Shown here: positions 1-9,308 of the stretch, in pieces
How positions within the stretch are numbered: the first letter of the stretch is position 1
Layout of the letters: each line of letters begins with the position of its first letter
NCBI GenBank assembly: GCA_021201635.1
Contig: JAJQEM010000126.1
Coordinates: 1-33,190 of the forward strand
Source: Clostridiales bacterium
Lineage (GTDB): Bacteria > Bacillota > Clostridia > Oscillospirales > Oscillospiraceae
Length of the DNA: 33,190 bases
Reading direction: 5' to 3'
Notes under the pieces: model-generated
Databases searched by the model: none
Seen by the model: the letters and a program-made list of their open reading frames with translations, nothing else
Told to the model about the DNA's origin: nothing
Translations under genes and position numbers: made by a program

Positions 1-164
1 GACTCTATTAAAAATTTTTCGCGGATGTGTTCAACTTGCACTTGCAATTTTCGTCTATAAATTAGTATAACAAAAAAGTGTGAATAAATCATGAAAAAGA
101 CGGCATTGTAACAGAGAATCGTCGTCGTTGCGTGCGAGGGTGCTGTGAAACGCCTGATTCCCCC

Positions 165-192
165 TTGCTTTTCCCCCCGATTTGCTTATAAT
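165..192 (+). promoter_or_regulatory. putative sigma-A promoter of fabF (TTGCTT-16-TATAAT)
   Basis: TTGCTT at 165-170 and TATAAT at 187-192, 16-nt spacer, upstream of fabF start at 268. Confidence 0.55.
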
Positions 193-267
193 GAATGGAA
201 AAAGTAGCGTGACCGGCTTATGGTCAGAGATAGCCCCCGCTGTTGGGCCAGAAGAGGAGCTTCCAAA

Positions 268-1497
268 ATGACACAGCGTAAGCGTATCGTTATCACCGGC
301 ATGGGCGCCGTCACCCCCATCGGCGTGGGGGTCACAGCCTATTGGAACAATCTCATTGAAGGAAAATGCGGCATTGGTCCGCTGACCCGGCTGGACACGG
401 CAAATCTGCCGGTACAGATCGGTGGAGAGGTGCGGGACTTCAACCCGGAGCAGTTCATCCCCAAAATGGACGTGGGCAAGATGGCCCGGTTCACCCAGCT
501 GGCCTACGCCGCCGCCGGAGAGGCCCTGTCGGACAGCGGCGTGGAGATCGACCCCTACCGCACCGGCCTCACCATGGGCACCGCCATGAACGGCGTGGCG
601 GAGATCAGCCAGACCCAGGATGCGTACACCCGGACGGGAAGAAAGGTCTCCCCCCGTTTCGTACCCAAGGTGCTGGGGAATATGGCCGCCTGTCAGATTG
701 CCATTGCTCACAACATCCAGGGACCTAGCTTTACCCTGAACACCGCCTGCTCCTCCGGCCTGGACGCCATCACCCTGGCGGTGATGCTGCTCCGCAACGG
801 CACTGCGGACGTGATGCTGGCGGTGGGGGGCGAGTCCATCGCCTGCCCCCCTGTGATCTCCTCCCTGGCTACCAGCAACGCCCTGAGCCGGAACAACGAT
901 GACCCCCTCCACGCCTGTCGGCCCTTTGACCGGAAGCGAGACGGCTTCGTCATGGGCGAGGGCGGCGGCGCTCTGGTACTGGAGACGGAGGAGCACGCCC
1001 TGGCCCGGGGCGCTCGCATCTACGGTGAGGTTTTGGGCTGTGGCAACAACAACGACGCCTATCACATCACCGCCCCCCGGCCCCACGGGGAGGGCGGAGC
1101 CAGATGTATGCAGCTGGCTCTGGAGGATGCAGGGCTGGCCCCGGAGCAAATCGGCTATGTCAACGCCCACGGCACCTCCACCCCGGTGGGGGACACCATG
1201 GAGTGCGACGCCATCCGCACCGTGTTCGGCGACTACGCCGCCCGGCTCCCCGTCTCCTCCACCAAGGGGGCCACTGGGCACCTGATGGGAGCGGGAGGCA
1301 TCACCGAGGTCATCGCCTGCGTCCTGGGCATCCGGGACGGGGTTTTGCCCCCCACCCTCAATGTCACCGACCCGGACCCGGCCTGTGGGCTGGACTGTGT
1401 CCCCCTGGTCGCCCGGCAGAAAACCTATGACATCGCCATGTCCAACGCCCTGGGCTTCGGCGGTCAGAACGCCAGTATCATTGTAGGACGGTATTGA
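268..1497 (+). CDS. fabF: beta-ketoacyl-ACP synthase II (FabF)
   Basis: MTQRKRIVITGMGAVTPIGVGV...; Cys-His-His triad motifs NTACSSG, NAHGTSTPVGD, STKGATGHLMGAGG; the ORF track start at 220 is upstream of the likely ATG at 268. Confidence 0.95.
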   Translation: MTQRKRIVITGMGAVTPIGVGVTAYWNNLIEGKCGIGPLTRLDTANLPVQIGGEVRDFNPEQFIPKMDVGKMARFTQLAYAAAGEALSDSGVEIDPYRTGLTMGTAMNGVAEISQTQDAYTRTGRKVSPRFVPKVLGNMAACQIAIAHNIQGPSFTLNTACSSGLDAITLAVMLLRNGTADVMLAVGGESIACPPVISSLATSNALSRNNDDPLHACRPFDRKRDGFVMGEGGGALVLETEEHALARGARIYGEVLGCGNNNDAYHITAPRPHGEGGARCMQLALEDAGLAPEQIGYVNAHGTSTPVGDTMECDAIRTVFGDYAARLPVSSTKGATGHLMGAGGITEVIACVLGIRDGVLPPTLNVTDPDPACGLDCVPLVARQKTYDIAMSNALGFGGQNASIIVGRY

Positions 1498-1518
1498 GAA
1501 TAAAATAGCTTTGACATG

Positions 1519-1563
1519 AAAAGCAGGACAGCGCTCCTCTGGGAGTGCTGTCCTGATGCTTTT
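1519..1563. terminator. bidirectional rho-independent terminator between convergent fabF and pgi
   Basis: aaaagcAGGACAGCgCTCctctggGAGtGCTGTCCTgatgctttt inverted repeat with flanking A/T runs. Confidence 0.8.
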
Positions 1564-1584
1564 ATGTTGCTGGAACGTTTGGCC

Positions 1585-2907
1585 TTACAGCCGGGCCTCC
1601 AAGGCGGCCTTCATGTCCTCATAGCCGGGCTTGCCGAGCAATGCGAACATATTCTTCTTGTAGGCCTCGACGCCCGGCTGATTGAACGGATTGACCCCAA
1701 GCACATAGCCGGAGATGCCGCAGGACAGCTCGAAGAAGTAGATCAGAGCACCGGTGTTGTAGGCGTCGATGGTGTCCACATTGACCAGGATGTTGGGCAC
1801 GCCGCCGTCCACGTGGGCCAGACGAGTGCCCCGCATGGCCTGCTCGCAGACGAATTTCAGCTCCTTCCCGGCCAGGAAGTTCAGGCCGTCCACATTGTCC
1901 TTATCCTCTCCTATGACCACGGAGCCGTGAGGCTTGTCATAGCGCACGATAGTCTCGAACATGATGCGCTCGCCCTGCTGAATATACTGGCCCATGGAGT
2001 GGAGGTCGGCGGTAAATTCCACGCTGGCGGGGTAGATGCCCTTGCCGTCCTTGCCCTCGCTCTCGCCGTAGAGCTGCTTCCACCACTCGCCGAAGAACCG
2101 GAAGCTGGGCTCATAAGCGCCCAGAATCTCCACCTTCTTGCCCTGATTATACAGGACATTCCGGGCTGCCACATACTGCCAGACCGGGTTTGCCATGCTC
2201 TTGTCTGCGCCGAAGGTGTTCATGGCGTCGGCGGCGCCCTGCATCAGGGCCTCGATGTCGATGCCCGCCACGGCGATGGGCAGCAGGCCCACGGCGGTGA
2301 GGACGGAGTAACGGCCTCCCACGTCGTCGGGCACCACGAACTCCTCATAGCCCTCGACATCGGCCAGGCCCTTGAGGGCCCCCCGGGCCTTGTCGGTGGT
2401 GGCATAAATCCGGCGGGCCGCCTCCGCCTTGCCGTACTTGTCCTCCAGTGCAGCCTTGAAGATGCGGAAGGCCACGGCGGGCTCGGTGGTGGTGCCGGAC
2501 TTGGAGATAACGTTGATAGAGAAATCCCGGCCTCCGATCAGCTCCAGGGTCTCCAGCACGGCGTCGGTGGACAGGGTATTACCGGCAAAGAAAATGTCCG
2601 GGGTGTCCTTCTTCTTCAGGTTGTAGTTGGGACTCTGGATCAGCTCCACCACCGCTCTGGCCCCCAGATAGGAGCCGCCGATGCCGATGACCACCAGCAC
2701 CTGGGAGTCGGACTGGATCTTTTTCGCCGCCTTCTGAATGCGGGCAAACTCATCCTTGTCATAGTCCACCGGGAGACGGACCCAGCCGAGGAAATCGTTG
2801 CCCTCTCCCTTCCGGGAGTCCAGCACCTGATGGGCAGCGGCTACCTGGGGGGCGATGGCCTCCAGCTCGGCCTTGGTGACGGCAGAGGAGACGTCTACTT
2901 GAATCAT
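1585..2907 (-). CDS. pgi: glucose-6-phosphate isomerase
   Basis: [10 protein letters not shown]...; motifs [40 protein letters not shown] 7-8 nt upstream of ATG at 2907. Confidence 0.95.
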   Translation of the reverse strand: MIQVDVSSAVTKAELEAIAPQVAAAHQVLDSRKGEGNDFLGWVRLPVDYDKDEFARIQKAAKKIQSDSQVLVVIGIGGSYLGARAVVELIQSPNYNLKKKDTPDIFFAGNTLSTDAVLETLELIGGRDFSINVISKSGTTTEPAVAFRIFKAALEDKYGKAEAARRIYATTDKARGALKGLADVEGYEEFVVPDDVGGRYSVLTAVGLLPIAVAGIDIEALMQGAADAMNTFGADKSMANPVWQYVAARNVLYNQGKKVEILGAYEPSFRFFGEWWKQLYGESEGKDGKGIYPASVEFTADLHSMGQYIQQGERIMFETIVRYDKPHGSVVIGEDKDNVDGLNFLAGKELKFVCEQAMRGTRLAHVDGGVPNILVNVDTIDAYNTGALIYFFELSCGISGYVLGVNPFNQPGVEAYKKNMFALLGKPGYEDMKAALEARL

Positions 2908-3015
2908 GGGGAAAACCTCCTGTATCATAAAATGTATTGATATGTGTTCCTGGGATGACAGGTTCAGTTTACCACAGGATTCTCAAAAATACAACCGGAC
3001 AGAACGCTTTTGCCG

Positions 3016-5667
3016 CTATTTCTCCGCCCCCACCTCTTTCGGCATGCGCTCCGCCGTCCGCCGCCGCTGCATCCCCTTCACCCCCTCGCAGATGGGCAGG
3101 GGCAGCAGGGACAGCACCAGCACCGCTCCCCACTCGCCGGGGGAGAGGGGCACCACGGAGAACACGGACTGGAGGGGCGGCAGCAGCAGGACGGAGAGCT
3201 GGAGCAGCAGGCCGATGAGAAACGCCCGGTTCATGGCGGGGTTGGACAGCGCCCCGATCTCCCGCAGGGAGGCCCGGTCGCTGCGCACGTCAAAGGCGTG
3301 GAACAACTGGCACAAGGTCAGAGTGGCAAAGGCCATGGTGTTGGCCGCTTGATAGGCCTCCCCCGGGTCGGAGAGGACGTACTCTCCCAGGAAATAGGCC
3401 GCCAGGGTCAGCAGTCCCACCATCAGCCCCTGCCAGATGAGCTGGAAGGTGAAGGGGCGGGTGAACAGCGGCTCCTTCCCGGAGCGGGGCGGCTGGTCCA
3501 TCACCCCCGCCTCCACCGGCTCTACCCCCAGGGCCAGGGCGGGAAGGGAGTCGGTGACCAGATTGAGCCACAGCAGCTGCACAGGCACCAGGGGCGTCTG
3601 GTGGAAATTGCACACCGTGGCGATAAAAATGGTGAAGATTTCCCCGATATTGCAGGAGAGCAGATAGTGGATGGCCTTTCGGATGTTGGCATAGATGCCT
3701 CTCCCCTGCTCCACAGCGGAGACGATGGTGGTGAAATTGTCGTCGGTGAGCACCATATCCGCTGCACCCTTGGCCACGTCCGTCCCGGTGATGCCCATGG
3801 CGCAGCCGATGTCCGCCGCTTTCAGCGCCGGAGCGTCGTTGACCCCGTCCCCGGTCATGGCTACGATCTCCCCCTGTCTCTGGAGAGCCTGGACGATGCG
3901 CAGCTTGTGCTCCGGGGTGACCCGGGCAAAGACGGCACAGCGGCTCACCTGCTCCTCCAGCAGCTCCTGGGGCATGAAATCCAGCTCCGCCCCGGTGAGG
4001 GCGGTGGAGCCCTCCCGGTAGATGTCCAACTCCTTCGCCACGGCTACGGCGGTGAGCTTGTGGTCGCCGGTAATCATCACTGGGCGGATGCCCCCGTGGC
4101 GGCAGACGGCCACCGCATCCCGCACCTCCGGACGAGGCGGGTCCATCATCCCGATCAGGCCCACGAAGATCAGCTCCCGCTCCACCATGTCCGGGGTGAG
4201 CTGGCCGGGGATACGCTCCAGCTCCCGGTATGCCACCCCGATCACCCGGAGGGCCTGTCCCGCCATCAGGCGGTTGGCGGTCTCCGCCGTCACCCTGGCT
4301 CCCTCGTCCAGAGGACGGACGCCCCGGTCTAAGTAGGAGGTGCAGCGGCGGAGCAGCAGGTCGGGGGCACCCTTGACCATCACCCGGTAGCCCCCGGCGG
4401 GGCTGGGGTGGATGGTGGACATGAGCTTTCGGTCTGCGTCAAAGGGCAGCTCCGCCCGGCGAGGAAATTCCTCCTCCAGCTCCTGCTTGCGGATGCCCCG
4501 GCTCTGGGCGGCGACTACGATGGCGTTTTCCGTAGGGTCGCCGGAAAAAGTCCCGTCTGGCCGGGGGACGGAGTCACTGCACAGGGTTCCGATGGAGAGG
4601 GCCAGCTGCTCCCCCCTGCCGCTGGCCGTCCAGATTTGGGTGACGGTCATCTGATTTTTCGTCAGCGTCCCCGTCTTGTCCGAGCAGATGACACTGGCGC
4701 AGCCCAGGGTCTCTACGGCAGGGAGTTTTTTCACAATGGCGTGCTGTCCCGCCATCCGCTGGACGCCCAGGGCCAGGACGATGGTGACGATGGCAGGAAG
4801 TCCTTCGGGAATGGCAGCCACCGCCAGGGAGGCAGCGATGAGAAACATGGACAACAGCTCCTTTCCCTGGAGCAGTCCTACCCCGAACATGACGGCGCAG
4901 GCGGCCACGCAGAGGAAGGACAGGGACTTGGAGATCTCCCCCATTTTCCGCTGGAGGGGGGTCTCTCCCTGCTCCTGATTCTGGAGCAGGGCGGCGATGC
5001 GCCCCACCTCGGTGCGCATTCCCGTCTCCACCACCAGGGCCGTTCCCCGGCCCCCGGTGACGACGGTGGAGCCAATGAGCAGGTTGACCCGATCTCCAAG
5101 AGGGGTATCCCCCGCCAGGGCGACCTCCGCCCGCTTCTCCACCGGCACCGACTCCCCGGTGATGGCGGACTCGTCCGCCCGGAGGCCCGCCGCCTCCACC
5201 AGCCGGGCGTCCGCCGGGACCAGATCCCCCGCCTCCAGGCGGATCAGGTCTCCCGGCACCAGCAGGGCGGCGTCGATCCGGCAGAGCCTGCTGCTCCGGA
5301 GGACGCTGGCCTGGGGCGCCGCCATCTCCCGGAGAGCCTCCAGCGCCTTTTCTGCGTTGCTCTCCTGGACGATGGAGATCGCCCCGTTTACCAGGACAAT
5401 GACCAAAATAATAAGGGCGTCCAGCAGATCCTCCCCGCCGCTGGCCAGCCAGGAGAGGGCGGCGGCAGCCAGCAGAACGAGGATCATGGGGTCTTTCAGC
5501 TGCTCCCACAGGCGCAGGAGCAGAGGTTGTCCCCTGGTCTGCTCCAGCCGGTTGGGGCCACACTCCTCCAGCCTGGCCCTGGCCTCCCCGGGGGAGAGTC
5601 CCCGGACGGGGTCGGTCCTGAGCTGGGCTGCGGCCTCCTTTGGGGACATGGCGTGCCATTGCTGCAT
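3016..5667 (-). CDS. P-type (Ca2+-type) cation-transporting ATPase
   Basis: Phosphorylation motif ICSDKTGTLTKNQMT, TGES motif, GDGVNDAPALKAADIG; N-terminal cation ATPase domain; start at 5667 (MQQWHAMSPKEAAAQLRTD) with upstream GGAGG. Confidence 0.93.
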   Translation of the reverse strand: MQQWHAMSPKEAAAQLRTDPVRGLSPGEARARLEECGPNRLEQTRGQPLLLRLWEQLKDPMILVLLAAAALSWLASGGEDLLDALIILVIVLVNGAISIVQESNAEKALEALREMAAPQASVLRSSRLCRIDAALLVPGDLIRLEAGDLVPADARLVEAAGLRADESAITGESVPVEKRAEVALAGDTPLGDRVNLLIGSTVVTGGRGTALVVETGMRTEVGRIAALLQNQEQGETPLQRKMGEISKSLSFLCVAACAVMFGVGLLQGKELLSMFLIAASLAVAAIPEGLPAIVTIVLALGVQRMAGQHAIVKKLPAVETLGCASVICSDKTGTLTKNQMTVTQIWTASGRGEQLALSIGTLCSDSVPRPDGTFSGDPTENAIVVAAQSRGIRKQELEEEFPRRAELPFDADRKLMSTIHPSPAGGYRVMVKGAPDLLLRRCTSYLDRGVRPLDEGARVTAETANRLMAGQALRVIGVAYRELERIPGQLTPDMVERELIFVGLIGMMDPPRPEVRDAVAVCRHGGIRPVMITGDHKLTAVAVAKELDIYREGSTALTGAELDFMPQELLEEQVSRCAVFARVTPEHKLRIVQALQRQGEIVAMTGDGVNDAPALKAADIGCAMGITGTDVAKGAADMVLTDDNFTTIVSAVEQGRGIYANIRKAIHYLLSCNIGEIFTIFIATVCNFHQTPLVPVQLLWLNLVTDSLPALALGVEPVEAGVMDQPPRSGKEPLFTRPFTFQLIWQGLMVGLLTLAAYFLGEYVLSDPGEAYQAANTMAFATLTLCQLFHAFDVRSDRASLREIGALSNPAMNRAFLIGLLLQLSVLLLPPLQSVFSVVPLSPGEWGAVLVLSLLPLPICEGVKGMQRRRTAERMPKEVGAEK

Positions 5668-5858
5668 ATCGCATCCTCCTCTGTATCCGCCCCGGCACAA
5701 CGGGGACGGCTAAACTCTTCTCCCATTATAGAGGAGGACGGATGGGAAAAAGAGGGAATCATGGGAGGGGAGGATGTACCTCTCTCCTTCCGGTGTTGAG
5801 TCCCGTCCGTCCGTTCTCCCCTCAAAGCCGGATTTTTGTGACTGTTTTTGCATCTGCA

Positions 5859-5886
5859 TTGACAAATCTGCACATTCCCGTATAAT
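5859..5886 (+). promoter_or_regulatory. putative sigma-A promoter upstream of LytTR regulator (TTGACA-16-TATAAT)
   Basis: Perfect -35 at 5859-5864 and -10 at 5881-5886. Confidence 0.7.
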
Positions 5887-5971
5887 GAAATCAGGCAAAG
5901 GTTCCGTTCGGCGGAGGCACGTATCTGCCTTTTCGCCTGTGGCAGCGATATAACGGAGGGGGTACACAGGT

Positions 5972-6684
5972 ATGCAGCGTATCATCATCTGCGACGATGA
6001 CCGACAGGTCTGCGCTTCCCTGGCCGCCATGATCGACCAGATCTATGAACGTCCCCACCGGGTCAGGCAGGTCTACAGCTGGGATGCCCTTCGGGATGAG
6101 GTGTTGGTCATCACACCTGGAGAGGCAGACATCGTTTTATGGACATTCAGTTGGGGGCGGACAATGGCATTCTCGTCTCCCGGCAGCTTCGGGAGCGGTA
6201 TCCCCGCATCCGTTTCATCTATATCACCGGCTATATCCAATTTTCCGAGGCCATTTTCCACGGCTTTCCCACTGCCTTCCTGGTCAAGCCCATCAAGCCC
6301 GCCTCCCTCCTGTACGCTCTGGAGAAAGCCACTGCTGAGCTGGAGGCCATAGAGGATACCGTACTCTCTCTGAAGGTCAGAGGCGGACAGCTCTGCTCCA
6401 TCCCCCTGCGGCAAATTCGCTATATCGAATCCGCAGGCCGTCTGGTATTGATCCATACCGACGAAGGACCGTTGGAGTGCTATCGGCGGCTGGGGGAATT
6501 AGAAGCGCAGCTGTCAGGCAGCTTCGTTCGCTGTCACCAGAGCTTTCTGGTCAATCTGAGCCATGTGAGACAGATACAGGAGCTGCGGCTCCTTCTGTTC
6601 ACCGGCGAGACAATCCCCATCAGCCGGGTCCGTCTGAAAGCGACAAAGGAGCGGCTGATGCGGTACGCCGGAGAGAGCATCTGA
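5972..6684 (+). pseudogene. LytTR-family response regulator, apparent single-nucleotide frame disruption near 6135-6141
   Basis: ORF 5972..6352 starts MQRIIICDDDRQVCASLAAMI (receiver N-term); receiver continues in the -1 frame at 6139 (MDIQLGADNGILVSRQLRE...YITGY...FLVKPIKPASL) followed by LytTR domain (YIESAGRLVLIHTDEG...FVRCHQSFLVNLSHVRQI...ISRVRLKATKERL). Confidence 0.75.
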
Positions 6685-6689
6685 ACCGT

Positions 6690-6736
6690 CTTTCTGTAAG
6701 GACAGCTTGTCCTGTAGAAAGACGATTCTTTTTTCC
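6690..6736 (+). terminator. rho-independent terminator after LytTR gene
   Basis: CTTTCTGTAAGGACAGCTTGTCCTGTAGAAAG hairpin followed by T-rich acgattctttttt. Confidence 0.75.
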
Positions 6737-6919
6737 TTTTGGACAGTCCCAGCGCAGCAGACAGTTGCTGATTTTTACAAAAAAAGGACCGATTATGACA
6801 AATCAGTTGTAACGGAGCGGGCCATTGTCTACAATGGAACAATACAAGGGGCAGCTCTGCCCCATTCTTTCCTGACCGGCGGCCCTGCCCTGGTCATCCC
6901 TTGAAAGAGTGTGTTCTGA

Positions 6920-7444
6920 ATGAATCCCATCCGTATCCTGACTGTGACCCCTGTCAGTAACTACCGGCTGGTCGTTCTCTGGGATGATGAGACCCTCCGG
7001 CTCTGGTCGTTTCCCTTTCAGGGAAGGTCTCAGCGCTCCCATCCCCTCCGGGATAGTTCATTGTTCCAGCAGGCGGAGGTATCTCCGGACGGGCTCCAGG
7101 TCCTATGGCCCAACGGCGAGTGTCGCACCGCATCGGAGCTCTACTCTGCCAGCAAGTCCCTCCCCCTGACCATGAGCGACCTGATAGAGCTGTGTCGTCA
7201 AAATATCCTGTCCACCAGCGAGGCAGCGGAGCTGCTGAACTGTACCCGGCAAAATGTGGACAATCTGGCGATCCGTGGCAAGCTGCATCCCATCAAATCC
7301 TATAAGCGGAACCGCTTTTTCCTCCGGGGCGACGTGGTCCGCAGACGTTGGTGGAACGGCGCTGCTTTCCCGTCTCCTGACGTCAGTGGAAAAGTGTCTC
7401 CGGTGTCCCTGCCCTGTTCAGAACAGCGCCAGGAAACCACCTAA
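6920..7444 (+). CDS. DUF2442-like N-terminal domain fused to C-terminal helix-turn-helix (excisionase/MerR-like) protein
   Basis: N-term MNPIRILTVTPVSNYRLVVLWDDETLRLWSF...LRDSSLFQQAEVSPDGLQVLWPNGECRTASELY resembles the DUF2442 pattern; C-term ILSTSEAAELLNCTRQNVDNLAIRGKLHPIKSYKRNRFFLRGDVVRRR resembles HTH_17. Confidence 0.6.
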   Translation: MNPIRILTVTPVSNYRLVVLWDDETLRLWSFPFQGRSQRSHPLRDSSLFQQAEVSPDGLQVLWPNGECRTASELYSASKSLPLTMSDLIELCRQNILSTSEAAELLNCTRQNVDNLAIRGKLHPIKSYKRNRFFLRGDVVRRRWWNGAAFPSPDVSGKVSPVSLPCSEQRQETT

Positions 7445-7481
7445 TCCCGGGCTGGGCAAAACAGCCCGCCACAACCAAAGC

Positions 7482-7520
7482 AAAAACGCCCCCTGTCTGG
7501 TGTCTGACAGGGGGCGTTTT
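7482..7520. terminator. bidirectional rho-independent terminator between DUF2442-HTH gene and metG
   Basis: aaaaACGCCCCCTGTCtggtgtctGACAGGGGGCGTtttt. Confidence 0.85.
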
Positions 7521-7554
7521 ACAATATATGCTGTTGCGATGCGGCCCGGAGCGC

Positions 7555-9171
7555 TCAGCTCTCCTTCACCTCCAGCCGCTGATACAGGATGGGGCAGTCG
7601 CCCAGCACCAGGCCCTCCTTGATGTTGATGGGGCTCCAGGTGGGGGTCTCCGGCAGCTCCAGCATGGTGCGGAGCTTGGCACAGCCCCGGGTCAGCACCG
7701 GGTTGAGAAGGTTGGACATATTGGTGATGATATACATACAGGTGGCGGTGGTGTTGTTGAAGGTGGTCTTGTCCTCCGCCTTGACTTGGGTCCAGGGGGC
7801 CTGGCCGTCATAGTACTTGTTGGCGTCCTGGATATACTGGAGCATTTGCTCGGCAGCGGCCCGCAGCTCGCCCGCCTCCAGGTGTGCGCCGATCTCGTCG
7901 TACATCCGCTGGGTCTGAGCCTGGATGTCCGGGTCCACCGTTCCGGCGGGAACGACACCCTTGAACTTCTTCTTCAGGAAAGAGACGTTCCGGTTGACGA
8001 AGTTGCCGAAGGCGCCACAGAGGAACTTGTTGTGGGCGGCGATGAGCTCGTCCTCGCTGTAGCTGATGTCCCGGCGCTCCGGGTTGTTTACCGTGAAGAA
8101 GAAGCGGATGCTGTCCGGGTCGAACTGATCGGCCAGCTCCTGGATAGTCACCAGGTTTCCCTTACTCTTGGACATCTTGTCCTCCCCCAGCTTGACATAC
8201 TCACTGGAGACGATCATCTTGGGGCACTGCCAGCCCTTCTCCAACGCCATGATGAGGGCGGGGAAGATGACCGTGTGGAAGGGGATGTTGTCCTTGCCGT
8301 GGATATAGTAGGTGATGAGGTCGTCGCTGTCCTTCATGAACTCGTCAAAGTCGATGCCCCGCTCCTCGGCCACCTTTCTCCCGGCGGTGAGATAGCCCAT
8401 CACTGCCTCGAACCAGACGTAGATGCGCTTGTCCTCATAGCCCTCGAAGGGGACCTTGACGCCCCACTCCAGGTTCCGGGTGGCGTCCCGGTCCGGCAGT
8501 CCCTGCTCCAGATACTTCTTCGTCTCGTTGACCGCATTGGTGCGCCAGGCGGGGCTGTTCTTCTTATAGTAGTCCTCCAGCTTGTTCTGGAACCGGGACA
8601 GGGCGAACACCATCTCGTGGTTGGGCCGCTGGACGGTGGGATTGCCGCAGGTGATGCAGTGCTTGTCCTTCAGGTCCTCCGGGTCGAAGGAGGTCAGGCA
8701 GTGGTCGCACTGGTCGCCCTTGGCCGGCTTGCCGCACACCGGACACAGACCGGTAATCTCCCGGTCTGCCAGGAACTTGCCGCAGGTCTCGCAGTAGTCC
8801 TGCTGCTTCTCCTTCTCATAGAGGTAGCCGTTGTTGTAGATGTCCACCAGCATCTGGCGGACGTGCTCCTCATGATAATCTGTGAAGGTGGCGGTGTACA
8901 GGTCATAGGAGAAATCCATGGCCTCAAACGCCTTGACGAACTCCTCGTGATACTTGTGGGCAATGGCGGAGGGAGTGGTGCCCTCCTTCCTGGCCCGCTG
9001 GGTGATGGGGGTGCCGTGGGTGTCGGAGCCGGAGACGTAGATCACCTCATCCCCGTGCTGCCGGAAATACCGGGCCAGGATATCCCCGGGGAGCAGGGCC
9101 GCCAGGTGGCCCACATGGAGGGAGTAGTTGGCATAGGGCCAGGCGCCGCCCAGCAGGATCTTTCTCTTCAT
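7555..9171 (-). CDS. metG: methionyl-tRNA synthetase
   Basis: MKRKILLGGAWPYANYSLHVGHLAALLPGD (HIGH motif), zinc-knuckle CETCGKF..CPVCGKP..CDHCLTS..CITCGNP, KMSKSKGN; no C-terminal tRNA-binding extension in this 538-aa form. Confidence 0.95.
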   Translation of the reverse strand: MKRKILLGGAWPYANYSLHVGHLAALLPGDILARYFRQHGDEVIYVSGSDTHGTPITQRARKEGTTPSAIAHKYHEEFVKAFEAMDFSYDLYTATFTDYHEEHVRQMLVDIYNNGYLYEKEKQQDYCETCGKFLADREITGLCPVCGKPAKGDQCDHCLTSFDPEDLKDKHCITCGNPTVQRPNHEMVFALSRFQNKLEDYYKKNSPAWRTNAVNETKKYLEQGLPDRDATRNLEWGVKVPFEGYEDKRIYVWFEAVMGYLTAGRKVAEERGIDFDEFMKDSDDLITYYIHGKDNIPFHTVIFPALIMALEKGWQCPKMIVSSEYVKLGEDKMSKSKGNLVTIQELADQFDPDSIRFFFTVNNPERRDISYSEDELIAAHNKFLCGAFGNFVNRNVSFLKKKFKGVVPAGTVDPDIQAQTQRMYDEIGAHLEAGELRAAAEQMLQYIQDANKYYDGQAPWTQVKAEDKTTFNNTTATCMYIITNMSNLLNPVLTRGCAKLRTMLELPETPTWSPINIKEGLVLGDCPILYQRLEVKES

Positions 9172-9221
9172 CTATCCTCAATTCCTTTCGGTGTGGAATA
9201 CATTGATTCTGTGACAGGGTT

Positions 9222-9250
9222 ATTATAGTATGATTTTACCCGTTTCGCAA
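9222..9250 (-). promoter_or_regulatory. putative sigma-A promoter of metG (TTGCGA-17-TATAAT)
   Basis: Minus-strand TTGCGA (9250-9245), 17 nt, TATAAT (9227-9222). Confidence 0.6.
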
Positions 9251-9260
9251 GGGAGAACAA

Positions 9261-9293
9261 CAAAATGACCCTGTCGACCACAGGGTCATTTTG
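9261..9293 (-). terminator. rho-independent terminator downstream of ROK kinase
   Basis: Perfect inverted repeat CAAAATGACCCTGT-cgacc-ACAGGGTCATTTTG. Confidence 0.8.
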
Positions 9294-9308
9294 CGAAAAC
9301 CCATCGTT

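Noticed and set aside
1516-2940. 474-aa plus-strand ORF opposite pgi
   Set aside because: Antisense shadow ORF of a clear pgi gene; composition low-complexity H/G/V/L typical of GC-rich mirror frames
3010-4332. 440-aa plus-strand ORF (and 4408..5799) opposite the P-type ATPase
   Set aside because: Antisense mirror of a well-supported ATPase coding frame
6131-6141. Programmed -1 ribosomal frameshift in the LytTR gene
   Set aside because: atc gtt tta tgg lacks a canonical X XXY YYZ slippery heptamer; kept only as an indel/pseudogene question
7528-9228. 566-aa plus-strand ORF opposite metG
   Set aside because: Antisense mirror of metG, no recognisable domain
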